A DNA stretch of 64,000 nucleotides, taken from assembly GCA_965223115.1 (NCBI GenBank), contig OZ244982.1:1240001-1304000 (forward strand), in the 5' to 3' direction. Shown piece after piece: positions 36,386 to 45,432 of this stretch. Every line of letters starts with the position of its first letter. Within the stretch, counting starts at the first letter, position 1. The notes below the pieces were generated by a model, which saw only the letters and a program-made list of their open reading frames with translations, had not been told where the DNA came from and made no database searches. Source of the stretch: CBDCUI01 sp965223115. Lineage in GTDB: Bacteria; Pseudomonadota; Gammaproteobacteria; UBA4575. Both the position numbers and the translations under genes were made by a program.

Positions 36386-37765
36386 ATGGAAAATAAAAAT
36401 TTAAAACCTATAAAGCTAAACAAAATAAGCAAAATATATCGTATATATGAGCAGCCCACAGATCGTTTAAAACAGTTTATTTCAAATTATTTCGCACATG
36501 AGACAACACTTGACTCAAGTTCTCTGAATAATAAAAAAAAATACTATAAGGAACATTGGGCTCTGAATTCAATATCCTTTGATGTCCCATATGGCCACAC
36601 AGTGGGTATTCTAGGACGCAATGGCTCAGGAAAATCGACCTTACTTCAAATCGTATCCGGGATACTAAAACCAACATCTGGGGAAATAGATATAAATGGG
36701 AGAATTGCGGCATTATTAGAGCTAGGCGCAGGATTTAATCCTGAGCTATCAGGAAAAGAAAATATATATACTAACGGCTTAATTCTAGGAATGTCCCTAA
36801 AAGAAATATCCGATAAATTTAATGACATAGTAGAATTTTCTGAACTAGGTGATGTTATTGACTTACCTGTAAAAACCTATTCGAGTGGTATGTTTGTCAG
36901 ATTAGCATTCTCAATTGCTATTAACACATCGCCAGATATATTAGTTATTGATGAGGCTTTATCCGTTGGCGATGAAGCTTTTCAAAGAAAATGTTTTTCA
37001 AAAATATCAAGCTTTCAAGATCATGGTGGTACTTTATTATTTGTATCACATAACTCCACGCTTATATTAGAACTATGCGACTATGCTATTTTATTAGAAA
37101 AAGGCAATTTAATTTTAGCGGATACACCTAAAAATGTTGTAAACCAATACCAGAAACTACTATATACGCCAGAAAAAGATTTGACTAAAATTATCAAAAA
37201 AATTAAAAACTCTAATACAACAAACATACAAGGACATAGCAAACACTCTCAAAATGATGCCAAATCAGATGATTTACTTAAAGAAATATACGATCCTAAA
37301 CTCATCTCTACTAGCAAACTTGAATATGAAAATAATGGGGCTCAGATCTTTGATGCAAACTTATGTACAAAATCTGGTGATATTGTTAACTTAGTATTAC
37401 CAAATAAACAATATATATTTAAATACAAAGTAAAATTTAACCAAGATAAAAATAATATAAAATTTGGAGCTTTAATTAAAACTATTAGTGGTTTAGAGCT
37501 AGGCGGTTATACCACTAACATTAATCAAGATAATATACACGCAATAAAATCTGGAGATGTTATAGAAGTTACATTCAATTTTAATTGCAATCTAACACCA
37601 GGCACATATTTCTTCAATGCAGGTGTAGCATGTGAAGAATTAGATAATAAGTATTTTGTTGCAAGATGTGTTGATATATTAATGTTTAAAGTATTACCTG
37701 TTTACAATAAGCAAATTGTAGGTACAGTCGATTTTTCATTTAAATCTCTAATTAAAGCCTTATAA
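36386..37765 (+). CDS. wzt: Polysaccharide ABC exporter ATPase with C-terminal domain (Wzt)
   Basis: 459-residue ATPase. Walker A GRNGSGKST near residue 77, signature YSSGMFVRLAFS near residue 168, Walker B ILVIDEALSVGDE and the H-loop FVSHN are all present. The roughly 170-residue extension after residue 290 is beta-rich (NGAQIFDANLCTKSGDIVNL; GLELGGYTTN) and matches Wzt-type C-terminal carbohydrate-binding domains. In other systems this domain recognises the modified non-reducing end of the glycan and triggers export. Directly follows wzm. Confidence 0.92.
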   Translation: MENKNLKPIKLNKISKIYRIYEQPTDRLKQFISNYFAHETTLDSSSLNNKKKYYKEHWALNSISFDVPYGHTVGILGRNGSGKSTLLQIVSGILKPTSGEIDINGRIAALLELGAGFNPELSGKENIYTNGLILGMSLKEISDKFNDIVEFSELGDVIDLPVKTYSSGMFVRLAFSIAINTSPDILVIDEALSVGDEAFQRKCFSKISSFQDHGGTLLFVSHNSTLILELCDYAILLEKGNLILADTPKNVVNQYQKLLYTPEKDLTKIIKKIKNSNTTNIQGHSKHSQNDAKSDDLLKEIYDPKLISTSKLEYENNGAQIFDANLCTKSGDIVNLVLPNKQYIFKYKVKFNQDKNNIKFGALIKTISGLELGGYTTNINQDNIHAIKSGDVIEVTFNFNCNLTPGTYFFNAGVACEELDNKYFVARCVDILMFKVLPVYNKQIVGTVDFSFKSLIKAL

Positions 37766-37773
37766 AAATATAT

Positions 37774-38904
37774 ATGGAACATTCTGCACATAAATCACGC
37801 GCATTGATCATTCTAGGCATGCACAGAAGTGGCACATCTGCTTTAACAGGTCTATTGCATCACATGGGTATTCCTATTGGCAAAAGTATTTTAAATGCAG
37901 TGCCAGGAGACAATGAAAAAGGGTATTGGGAAAATCAAGACATCGTAGAAATTAATGAAGAAATACTTTCTGATACAAATTCTGCATGGAATGAATTATA
38001 CAAATTTAACTTCGATAATTTCCCAAACGTAGATCTATATAAGTCAAAAATACAGTCCATTATTAATAACAATTTTTCTAATAATAAACTATGGATGGTG
38101 AAAGATCCTCGAATATGCAGATTATTACCAATCTGGGAAAAAGTATTACAGAATTTAAACTGCAAACCTTTATATTGTATTATTTTTAGAAACCCTTTTG
38201 AAGTTGCCGCGTCACTAAAAAAACGAGGTAACATGGATTTGCATCAATCATTACTACTATGGCTTCAACATAATTTAGATGCTGAACGTTATACTCGTGA
38301 TAAGAACAGAATTTTTATCAATTACGAGACTTTCTTATCAGATTGGGAAACTACTTTAGACAAAGTAAAAAATACATTTAATATTAAATTTGAAATTTCA
38401 CCTAGTGATATAAAAAATATTGGATTAGGCTTTATTGATCCAAAGCTAAATCATCACAACGAAAACAACATACCTAATGTTAGGCACAAACTTCTTTCTT
38501 CATGGATTAAAGATTGCTATAGCTTATTTAATGATTTACAGAATTATGCTAGTAATGACATCTATACTAAATTAGACTCAATAGACAATGAAATTTCTTT
38601 AATTTACGATTTAATTTCCCCTATCTTAAATGAAAAAATAAGTAGCTTAAATAAAATTGAAAAAGAATTTTTAACCTCGGCTTCAATTATTAAAGAGCAC
38701 GAGACAAATATAGTAAAAATCAAACATGTTATTAAAGAAGTAGAATCCGCTAATCAAAACACAACTAATATATTGATAAAATGTGAAACACAAGTGAAAA
38801 ACTTACGCAATGTTAATACTCGGTTAAAAATATATATGGCAATAATTATATTGATGATATTTCTTTACGCCGCTTATCACATTATAAATATTTTTTTTAC
38901 ATAG
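37774..38904 (+). CDS. Sulfotransferase-family protein with coiled coil and C-terminal helix
   Basis: 376 residues. The N-terminal PAPS-binding site is LGMHRSGTSALTGLL near residue 14, with the second phosphate-binding motif in IIFRNPFEVAASLKKRG near residue 135. Both fit sulfotransferase-3-type folds. After about residue 240 the chain becomes coiled-coil-like (ISSLNKIEKEFLTSAS; LIKCETQVKNLRNVNTRLK) and ends in a hydrophobic helix (MAIIILMIFLYAAYHII). The protein therefore probably sits on the inner membrane. Eight bases separate it from wzt. It would sulfate the exported glycan. Confidence 0.75.
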   Translation: MEHSAHKSRALIILGMHRSGTSALTGLLHHMGIPIGKSILNAVPGDNEKGYWENQDIVEINEEILSDTNSAWNELYKFNFDNFPNVDLYKSKIQSIINNNFSNNKLWMVKDPRICRLLPIWEKVLQNLNCKPLYCIIFRNPFEVAASLKKRGNMDLHQSLLLWLQHNLDAERYTRDKNRIFINYETFLSDWETTLDKVKNTFNIKFEISPSDIKNIGLGFIDPKLNHHNENNIPNVRHKLLSSWIKDCYSLFNDLQNYASNDIYTKLDSIDNEISLIYDLISPILNEKISSLNKIEKEFLTSASIIKEHETNIVKIKHVIKEVESANQNTTNILIKCETQVKNLRNVNTRLKIYMAIIILMIFLYAAYHIINIFFT

Positions 38905-38975
38905 AGTGAGGATATGCAAAAAATACACAAAGTGTAAGTTTATTTATTAAAAAAACACAATGTTAAAATATATAT

Positions 38976-40937
38976 ATGAAATCTAGTGATACTAGACAAA
39001 ATTTACGTATGCCTTTAAATAAAAGTTATGAAACTATTATTGATTTGACAGTTGATAATAATTCACACACACAAATATTTCGAATTATTCATGACACATG
39101 TAAAGAAAAACGAAGTCGTATTTTAGATGCAGGGTGCTCTGCCGGCTTTCTAGGCAAGGTCTTAAAAGATTACGGGCATGAAGTATGGGGAGTAGAAATG
39201 ACACCAGAAGCTGCAAATGTAGCTGAAGCAAAACTTGATAAAGTTATTTTGGGCACAATTGAAGAATTTCTATCATCACTTCTCTATATACACGAAAAAT
39301 TTGATTACATTATTTTTGGCGATGTGCTAGAGCATTTAGTCAATCCATTACAAGTATTAATCAATTGTTTAGAAAGATTAAATGAAAATGGTTCAGTAAT
39401 CGCTTCTATTCCAAATGTCTCACATATTGCTGTACGCAGCATGTTGGCTGCAGGGAACTGGGAATATGCTGAATATGGTATTTTGGATAACACTCATCTT
39501 AAGTTTTTCACAAAAGACAGTATTATAGACATGTTTTCAGATGCTGGTTACTTAATAAATCGAGTTAACTCAATAAAATTAGATGCAGAACATACAGGTA
39601 TACCATATGATCCTTCAATTTTAGAAAAGATCAATCAAATAACTGATGATAATGAAAAAGACGTTTTCCAGTACATTATACAAGCTAACAAGCACATAAA
39701 TAATTTAAATACAAAGTTAAATTTACAATTCAAACAAGAAAAATGTGAGCATATTTTATGTTTGTTACCTTTAAAAGATTGGTCTGTTGGCAATATACGT
39801 ATAGTAGACCCACTGAATACTTATTGCAGTTATCATGGTGCTTATATTCGTGTTGAACAATTAGGCCGCCACTCACAAAGTGATTTAGAATGGGCAGATA
39901 CTGTTGTATTACAACGCGAAGGTAATATTTTTGTAACAAAGCTAATTATTGAGTTAAAAAAGCTTGGTAAAAAAATCATCTTTGATATCGATGACTTACT
40001 AACTGACATACCTGAATTTTTATCTACTCATAAACATTCACTAACAACAAAACCTTATTTGGAAGATGCGCTTAGGATGGTAGATGCCATTACGGTAACA
40101 ACACCTAGATTACAAGAAAAGCTTAGAAAGTATAACAAACATGTAGATGTAATCCCTAATTGTGCATCAACGATACACAAGCCAATTCAACATGATGAAT
40201 CATCCAAAATAACATTGCTTTTAGGGTCAACTGACACTGTTAGAGTAGATTTCTTGATTTCTACTCTATGTAAATTAGAAAATAAATTAAAAGATAAAAT
40301 ACGAATTGTTGCTATTGGACCACCAGCACGTAAATTAATTTCTTCTGGACTTGATATAGAAGAAATTCCAATTATGAGCCACAGAGAATTTAAATCTTTT
40401 ATTTCTACTCTTAGAAATGCAATCGGTATAATTCCTTTAGATGATTCAATATTCAGTAGCTGTAAAAGTGTAGTAAAATTTCTTGACTACTCTTTAGCTG
40501 GGATCCCATCTATATGCTCAAATGTTCCACCATATAGCGATGTAATTTCTCATGATGAAAATGCATTATTAAGCAATAATGACGAACAGTCATGGTACTT
40601 AAATATTTTATCTTTAATAGAATCCAGCAAAAAACGAGAGCAATTATCTAAGCAAGCTAGGAATTTCACACTTAATAATTATTCTATGAAATCATCAGCT
40701 GACAAATGGCATGAAGTGTTGAGTAATACACCTAACAAGCAAAGTTCAAGCTATTCAATATTTAGTACTCAAAATAATATGCCCCTTAAAATTAAGCTAT
40801 TTACAAATAACTATTACATAACTAGCAAGTACTTGATTAGCAAAATGATATCTCCTTCAAGCTATTTGGCAGTATATAAAGTACTTCGCACAGATGGTCT
40901 AAGTGGCATAAAAATGCTGATTAAAAAATATATTTAA
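38976..40937 (+). CDS. Methyltransferase-glycosyltransferase fusion
   Basis: 653 residues in two parts. The N-terminal class I SAM methyltransferase has motif I ILDAGCSAGFLGKVL at about 49-63, then DYIIFGDVLEHL and IASIPNVSHIAV. From about residue 245 a GT-B type glycosyltransferase begins (LPLKDWSVGNIRIVDPL). It contains KKIIFDIDDLLTDIPE, DAITVTTPRLQEKLR, LLLGSTDTVRVDF and SFISTLRNAIGIIPLDD. Both halves look intact. Within the exporter operon it probably adds a sugar and methylates the chain, perhaps as a terminal cap. Acceptor unknown. Confidence 0.8.
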   Translation: MKSSDTRQNLRMPLNKSYETIIDLTVDNNSHTQIFRIIHDTCKEKRSRILDAGCSAGFLGKVLKDYGHEVWGVEMTPEAANVAEAKLDKVILGTIEEFLSSLLYIHEKFDYIIFGDVLEHLVNPLQVLINCLERLNENGSVIASIPNVSHIAVRSMLAAGNWEYAEYGILDNTHLKFFTKDSIIDMFSDAGYLINRVNSIKLDAEHTGIPYDPSILEKINQITDDNEKDVFQYIIQANKHINNLNTKLNLQFKQEKCEHILCLLPLKDWSVGNIRIVDPLNTYCSYHGAYIRVEQLGRHSQSDLEWADTVVLQREGNIFVTKLIIELKKLGKKIIFDIDDLLTDIPEFLSTHKHSLTTKPYLEDALRMVDAITVTTPRLQEKLRKYNKHVDVIPNCASTIHKPIQHDESSKITLLLGSTDTVRVDFLISTLCKLENKLKDKIRIVAIGPPARKLISSGLDIEEIPIMSHREFKSFISTLRNAIGIIPLDDSIFSSCKSVVKFLDYSLAGIPSICSNVPPYSDVISHDENALLSNNDEQSWYLNILSLIESSKKREQLSKQARNFTLNNYSMKSSADKWHEVLSNTPNKQSSSYSIFSTQNNMPLKIKLFTNNYYITSKYLISKMISPSSYLAVYKVLRTDGLSGIKMLIKKYI

Positions 40938-41003
40938 AGCTGTTAAGTAGTAACTTCCTAAATAATAAATTTTTATTTTAAACTTTAATTATTTATCCCT
41001 AAT

Positions 41004-41924
41004 ATGTTAAACAGTAGTTACAACTATAAAGTAGTAGCTATAATTGTCACGTTTAATCCTGACCTTAGGCAACTACAAAAACTATTAGCTGCAATACAAC
41101 CCCAAGTTTTATATTGCTTGGTAATAGACAACACTTCTGATAAATATAACACGCAAAAAATACAAGAAATATGCGCAAAGCGAAATATTATATATAAATG
41201 GATGAGGGAAAATGTTGGCATTGCTACTGCCCAAAATTATGGAATAAATTGGTCTATTCAAAAACACGCCAGCCATGTACTACTTTTTGACCAAGATAGC
41301 TTACCTTCTAAAAATCTTGTTACAAAGTTATTAGAAGCAGCTCAAAACATCAGCAATCAAGGAATCAAGTTATCAGCAGTAGGTCCAAAAATAACAAACT
41401 CAGACCATTCTTTCATACAAATAAAATTATTTTTTGCAAAACGTATTAAATGTACAACCAATCATTTAAATAATTTAATTCCAACTGACTTGTTAATCGC
41501 ATCTGGCTCGCTCATCCCTATTTCTGCTATACAAAATATAGGTTTAATGAACGAATCACTATTTATTGATGCTGTAGACACTGAGTGGCATCTACGCGCA
41601 CTTTCAAAAGGGTTTAAGGCTTTCGGTGTTTGCGATGCGTACATGGAACATACTTTAGGAATAGAAAAAAAGAAAATTTGGACAGGGCGTTGGCGTTTTG
41701 TTTCCCGTCACCCATCTTTTCGATATTACTATATTTTTCGAAATAGCATACTTGTATTTAAGCTACATTACAGAAATATAAAATGGATAATTTTTGATTC
41801 TATTCGACTAGTACGCCTATTAATTGTGTTTGGAATTTTTTTACCGCCACGCAGACAAAATTTAGCAATGATGATTAAAGGGCTTTTTGATGGGATCAAT
41901 AACGTATCCGGGAAGCTACAATAA
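41004..41924 (+). CDS. Family 2 glycosyltransferase, rhamnosyltransferase-like
   Basis: 306-residue GT-A glycosyltransferase. It opens with KVVAIIVTFNPDLRQLQKLL, a nucleotide-sugar site including VIDNTSDK, a D-x-D-type site in LLFDQDSLPSKN, and a later DAVDTEWHLRALSKGF acceptor-side motif. The pattern is close to the WbbL/RfbF-like rhamnosyltransferases. With rfbBACD nearby, dTDP-L-rhamnose is the likely donor. Last gene of the plus-strand operon. Confidence 0.82.
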   Translation: MLNSSYNYKVVAIIVTFNPDLRQLQKLLAAIQPQVLYCLVIDNTSDKYNTQKIQEICAKRNIIYKWMRENVGIATAQNYGINWSIQKHASHVLLFDQDSLPSKNLVTKLLEAAQNISNQGIKLSAVGPKITNSDHSFIQIKLFFAKRIKCTTNHLNNLIPTDLLIASGSLIPISAIQNIGLMNESLFIDAVDTEWHLRALSKGFKAFGVCDAYMEHTLGIEKKKIWTGRWRFVSRHPSFRYYYIFRNSILVFKLHYRNIKWIIFDSIRLVRLLIVFGIFLPPRRQNLAMMIKGLFDGINNVSGKLQ

Positions 41925-41951
41925 AAAAACTCAATACTAACTTGTTTATAA

Positions 41952-42860
41952 CTATTGACTACTTTGATCTATAAACTGATTAGCTTTTAACTGTGCTTCA
42001 TTATTTCTTAATGCAGCTACTAAATCTTTAACATCATTCGTTACCTGTCTTGTCATCGCTGCTAATTCTTTTTGCAAATGCTCTGGCACCCCTTCAGTGA
42101 TATCAAAATCTGGGTCATCAATCACTACTGACTTTTGCTCAGGCAGTTTGCTTTCAGCAATAGAATTGCCTACTTCATTTCGATTATTTTTAAATGACAG
42201 TAATTGCTGTTCAAGTCTTTTAACTATCCTAGTTTCCGCAGGTATTGAAACCTCTTCGATTTCTATATCAGCTTCTAAATCATGCACATCTTCAATTCCA
42301 GCCAACTCTATCGGATCTTCAAACAAATATATTGTTGCCAAATCAGACAATTTCCCACTATTTCCTAATATGTCAGTTTCATAATTTAAGACAAAATTAT
42401 TGTATCCGTATTTTTGCAAAACACGATCCAGAAGTTCAAACAAAGTTCCAGAAAGTGTAAATGTTTTTGTTACAGCAAGTTCATCAACAGTAGAGGTGTA
42501 ATCTCGCAACCTAACACCAAACTCTTTAGCAAAACTTTCTAGCACCTCCTGCAAATTTGCTTGCTTAGCTTTTACCGTTATTGAACCTTTATGATTAATG
42601 AAACTAACTTTTTTTACGCTCGTTTGCGGATCAATTTGCTCAATATTTATTGATTCACTTACTTGAGTTGCCTTCGTATTAACCTCAGTAACTTTAGAAT
42701 TTATAGAATGTTGTCTCTTATCTTTGAAAAAGACATTATTAAAAGATAGATTACTTGTTTGCATCACTACAAAGATACTAACTAATACTGCTCCTACTAC
42801 ACTTATGTTAGTGAGCTTTTTAACCATATTTAATCGCTTTCTAGCTCGTGAGACTTTCAT
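41952..42860 (-). CDS. Membrane-anchored STN-like domain protein
   Basis: Unassigned 302-residue protein. One N-terminal membrane helix (ISVVGAVLVSIFVVM at about 19-33) anchors it with the rest in the periplasm. Residues about 90-160 resemble a secretin/TonB short N-terminal (STN) domain: KGSITVKAKQANLQEVLESF and FTLSGTLFELLDRVL. The remainder is acidic with a C-terminal helix (LQKELAAMTRQVTNDVKDLV). STN domains bind partners in outer-membrane secretion or uptake. It sits between the glycan operon and rfbD, convergent with the former. Confidence 0.6.
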   Translation of the reverse strand: MKVSRARKRLNMVKKLTNISVVGAVLVSIFVVMQTSNLSFNNVFFKDKRQHSINSKVTEVNTKATQVSESINIEQIDPQTSVKKVSFINHKGSITVKAKQANLQEVLESFAKEFGVRLRDYTSTVDELAVTKTFTLSGTLFELLDRVLQKYGYNNFVLNYETDILGNSGKLSDLATIYLFEDPIELAGIEDVHDLEADIEIEEVSIPAETRIVKRLEQQLLSFKNNRNEVGNSIAESKLPEQKSVVIDDPDFDITEGVPEHLQKELAAMTRQVTNDVKDLVAALRNNEAQLKANQFIDQSSQ

Positions 42861-43032
42861 GCTTTTTAACCTATTACACTTTAATCTTTATAATTATTTC
42901 AATTAACATTTAACTATTTCATATATTAGTACACAATTATTACAATTTTCTTAATATATTAACCCATATTAGGTAACCAATTGAAATACATGCAATAAAT
43001 TATGTGCCAAGCATCACATTTTTATTACATCA

Positions 43033-43953
43033 TCAATATAACGACTCTATATCTATAGAATTTAGACATTTTGTAAGATCATCTTTCCAGCTTTTAGCGT
43101 ACACACCAAAACTGTTATGTAATTTATCATTTGCCAAAACTGAATACATAGGTCTCTTTGCTTTGGTAGGATATTCGCTAGTTGATATCGGTTTTACAAC
43201 TATCTTTTTACACTGATTCTTTTGAGCACCAATACTTACAATTTCTTTAGCAAACTCAAACCATGAAGTAGCAATTGAAGTAGTTAAATTATACACACCG
43301 CAATAATCATTGAAGCAATGATCTTTGGATTTCACCATCGTCTTTTCAAGTACACTTATTGTAGTAGCAGCTATATAATTTGCAGATGTTGGGCAACCAA
43401 TTTGATCATTTACAACATTTAATTCATCACGTTCATTAGCCAATCTGAGCATTGTTTTCATAAAATTATTTCCAAAAGGAGAATAAACCCAACTAGTACG
43501 TAAAATAATATGCTCACAACCTGATGCCGTTACTGCTTTATCACCTTCAAGTTTAGTTTCACCATATACATTTATAGGTCTTGGAATATCTTCTTCTGTG
43601 TAGGGTGAAAATTTATTACCACCAAATACATAATCAGTGGAATAATGTATCAGCTTTGCACCAATCGCTTTAGCTTCTTCTGCTATAACACCAGGAGCAT
43701 TGCCATTGATAGACATAGCAAGCTCTGGTTCTTCTTCGGCTCTATCAACAGCTGTATAAGCTGCTGCATTGACAATCACATCAGGTGAAATTTTTTTAAT
43801 TACCGATCGGATACTGTCTGGATCAGAAAGTTCTATATAGGCAGATTTTGAATTTCGTGAAGCTGAAATTATATTTGGAATATGTTTTGCTGCATTTATA
43901 AATTCACTACCTACTTGGCCATTCGCACCAATAAGCAATATTCGTTCATCCAT
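43033..43953 (-). CDS. rfbD: dTDP-4-dehydrorhamnose reductase
   Basis: Last step of dTDP-L-rhamnose synthesis, reducing the 4-keto sugar with NAD(P)H. The 306-residue protein has the Rossmann start LLIGANGQVGSEF, DVIVNAAAYTAVDRAE, the short-chain pair YGETKLEGDKA and the RTSWVYSPFGNNFM block. It overlaps the rfbC stop by a base. Final gene in rfbBACD. Confidence 0.95.
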   Translation of the reverse strand: MDERILLIGANGQVGSEFINAAKHIPNIISASRNSKSAYIELSDPDSIRSVIKKISPDVIVNAAAYTAVDRAEEEPELAMSINGNAPGVIAEEAKAIGAKLIHYSTDYVFGGNKFSPYTEEDIPRPINVYGETKLEGDKAVTASGCEHIILRTSWVYSPFGNNFMKTMLRLANERDELNVVNDQIGCPTSANYIAATTISVLEKTMVKSKDHCFNDYCGVYNLTTSIATSWFEFAKEIVSIGAQKNQCKKIVVKPISTSEYPTKAKRPMYSVLANDKLHNSFGVYAKSWKDDLTKCLNSIDIESLY

Positions 43954-44534
43954 TATGTGCCAGTCAGTTTATAATCATTTAAGTTATATATAGGTAATTC
44001 TGTAGCAACAAATTCTGACAAATGCCTGCCATGCTGGTCTTTTTCTGAAACAATTGGATTTTTTATTGGCCAGTCTATTGCCAAATCTGCGTCATTCCAA
44101 ATGATAGTATGTTCTGCATATTGGTTGTATTTATCTGTACATTTATATGCAAACAATGCAGATTCACTTATGACACAGAAACCATGTGCAAAACCAGGTG
44201 GAATATAAAATTGCCTCTTATTATCAGATGACAAAGTAACACCAACCCACTCACCATAAGTAGGAGAATTTAAGCGTATATCTACAGCAACATCAAAAAC
44301 CTCGCCAGATAAAACGTAAACTAACTTTCCTTGTGAGTTTGGATTTTGAAAATGCAATCCTCTCAATACATGTTTTTTAGAATATGAAAGATTATCTTGA
44401 ACAAAATCTTCTTTTATACCTAGTTCTATATAACGCTCTTTATTCCAAGTTTCACTAAAATATCCACGCTCATCAGAAAAAACCCTAGGCTGAATAATCA
44501 TTACATTATGCAATTTTGTTTTTTTAATCTCCAT
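43953..44534 (-). CDS. rfbC: dTDP-4-dehydrorhamnose 3,5-epimerase
   Basis: 193-residue cupin-type epimerase. Typical blocks are QPRVFSDERGYFSETWN, VQDNLSYSKKHVLRGLHFQ, GEVFDVAVDIRLNSPTYG and YIPPGFAHGF. The ATG at 44534 matches the family N terminus (MEIKKTKLHNV); an upstream GTG would overlap the rfbA end. Third gene in the rfb operon. Confidence 0.95.
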   Translation of the reverse strand: MEIKKTKLHNVMIIQPRVFSDERGYFSETWNKERYIELGIKEDFVQDNLSYSKKHVLRGLHFQNPNSQGKLVYVLSGEVFDVAVDIRLNSPTYGEWVGVTLSSDNKRQFYIPPGFAHGFCVISESALFAYKCTDKYNQYAEHTIIWNDADLAIDWPIKNPIVSEKDQHGRHLSEFVATELPIYNLNDYKLTGT

Positions 44535-44538
44535 TCTG

Positions 44539-45426
44539 TTATGCACACTTAGTGATATTTAATAAATAATCATTGTATACACTAGAACTCTGTTGTTCAG
44601 CCAAATGAGCTAACTCTTTACTGTTAATCCATCCTTGCGAAAAAGCAATTTCTTCCGGACACGCAAACCCCCTGCCTTGTCTACTTTGAACGACTTCAAC
44701 AAAGTTCGAAGCCTCTAATAAAGACTTATGCGTTCCAGCATCCATCCATGTAGACTCACGACCTAAACGTTTAACACGTAATTGTCCTCGTTTTAGATAC
44801 TCATTATTAACATCTGTTATTTCAATTTCGCCTCGTGCAGACGGTTGCAAGTTTTCCGCAATCTTAACTACATCATTATCATAAAAATATAAGCCTGTTA
44901 CAGCATGATTAGATTTAGGTTTTTGTGGTTTTTCTTCTATACTGATGGCTTTACCATTGTTATCAAACTCTACAACACCATACCTACATGGATCGTTAAC
45001 CTGATAACCAAATATTGTTGCTCCTTCATTATATGCACTAGCATCCAAAAGTGACTCACGTAAACCTTGACTATAAAAAATATTATCGCCTAAAATTAAA
45101 CAACTATTATCATTTCCAATAAATGACTTGCCCACGATAAAAGCATCTGCAAGACCTCTAGGGTAGTCTTGAGTTGCATAATTAATGTTTATTCCCCATT
45201 GGCTTCCATCTTTTAAAAGATCAGTAAATTGCCCCAGATATTTAGGATCTGTAATAATTAATATATCTTTAATATTTGTCAGCATTAAGGTAGACAGCGG
45301 ATAGTAAATCATCGGTTTGTCGTAGACTGGCAAAAGCTGTTTGCTAACAACTTGAGTTAATGGATATAAACGTGTTCCCTTTCCACCTGCCAGAATAATT
45401 CCTTTTGTGTGCATTGAGTCGCTCAT
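44539..45426 (-). CDS. rfbA: Glucose-1-phosphate thymidylyltransferase
   Basis: 295-residue enzyme that makes dTDP-glucose from dTTP and glucose-1-phosphate. Signature GIILAGGKGTRLYPLTQVVS, KQLLPVYDKPMIYYPL, the metal site LGDNIFYSQG and the late RESTWMDAGTHKSLL are all present. It follows rfbB by six bases. First committed step of the rhamnose pathway. Confidence 0.95.
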   Translation of the reverse strand: MSDSMHTKGIILAGGKGTRLYPLTQVVSKQLLPVYDKPMIYYPLSTLMLTNIKDILIITDPKYLGQFTDLLKDGSQWGININYATQDYPRGLADAFIVGKSFIGNDNSCLILGDNIFYSQGLRESLLDASAYNEGATIFGYQVNDPCRYGVVEFDNNGKAISIEEKPQKPKSNHAVTGLYFYDNDVVKIAENLQPSARGEIEITDVNNEYLKRGQLRVKRLGRESTWMDAGTHKSLLEASNFVEVVQSRQGRGFACPEEIAFSQGWINSKELAHLAEQQSSSVYNDYLLNITKCA

Positions 45427-45432
45427 ACTTAT

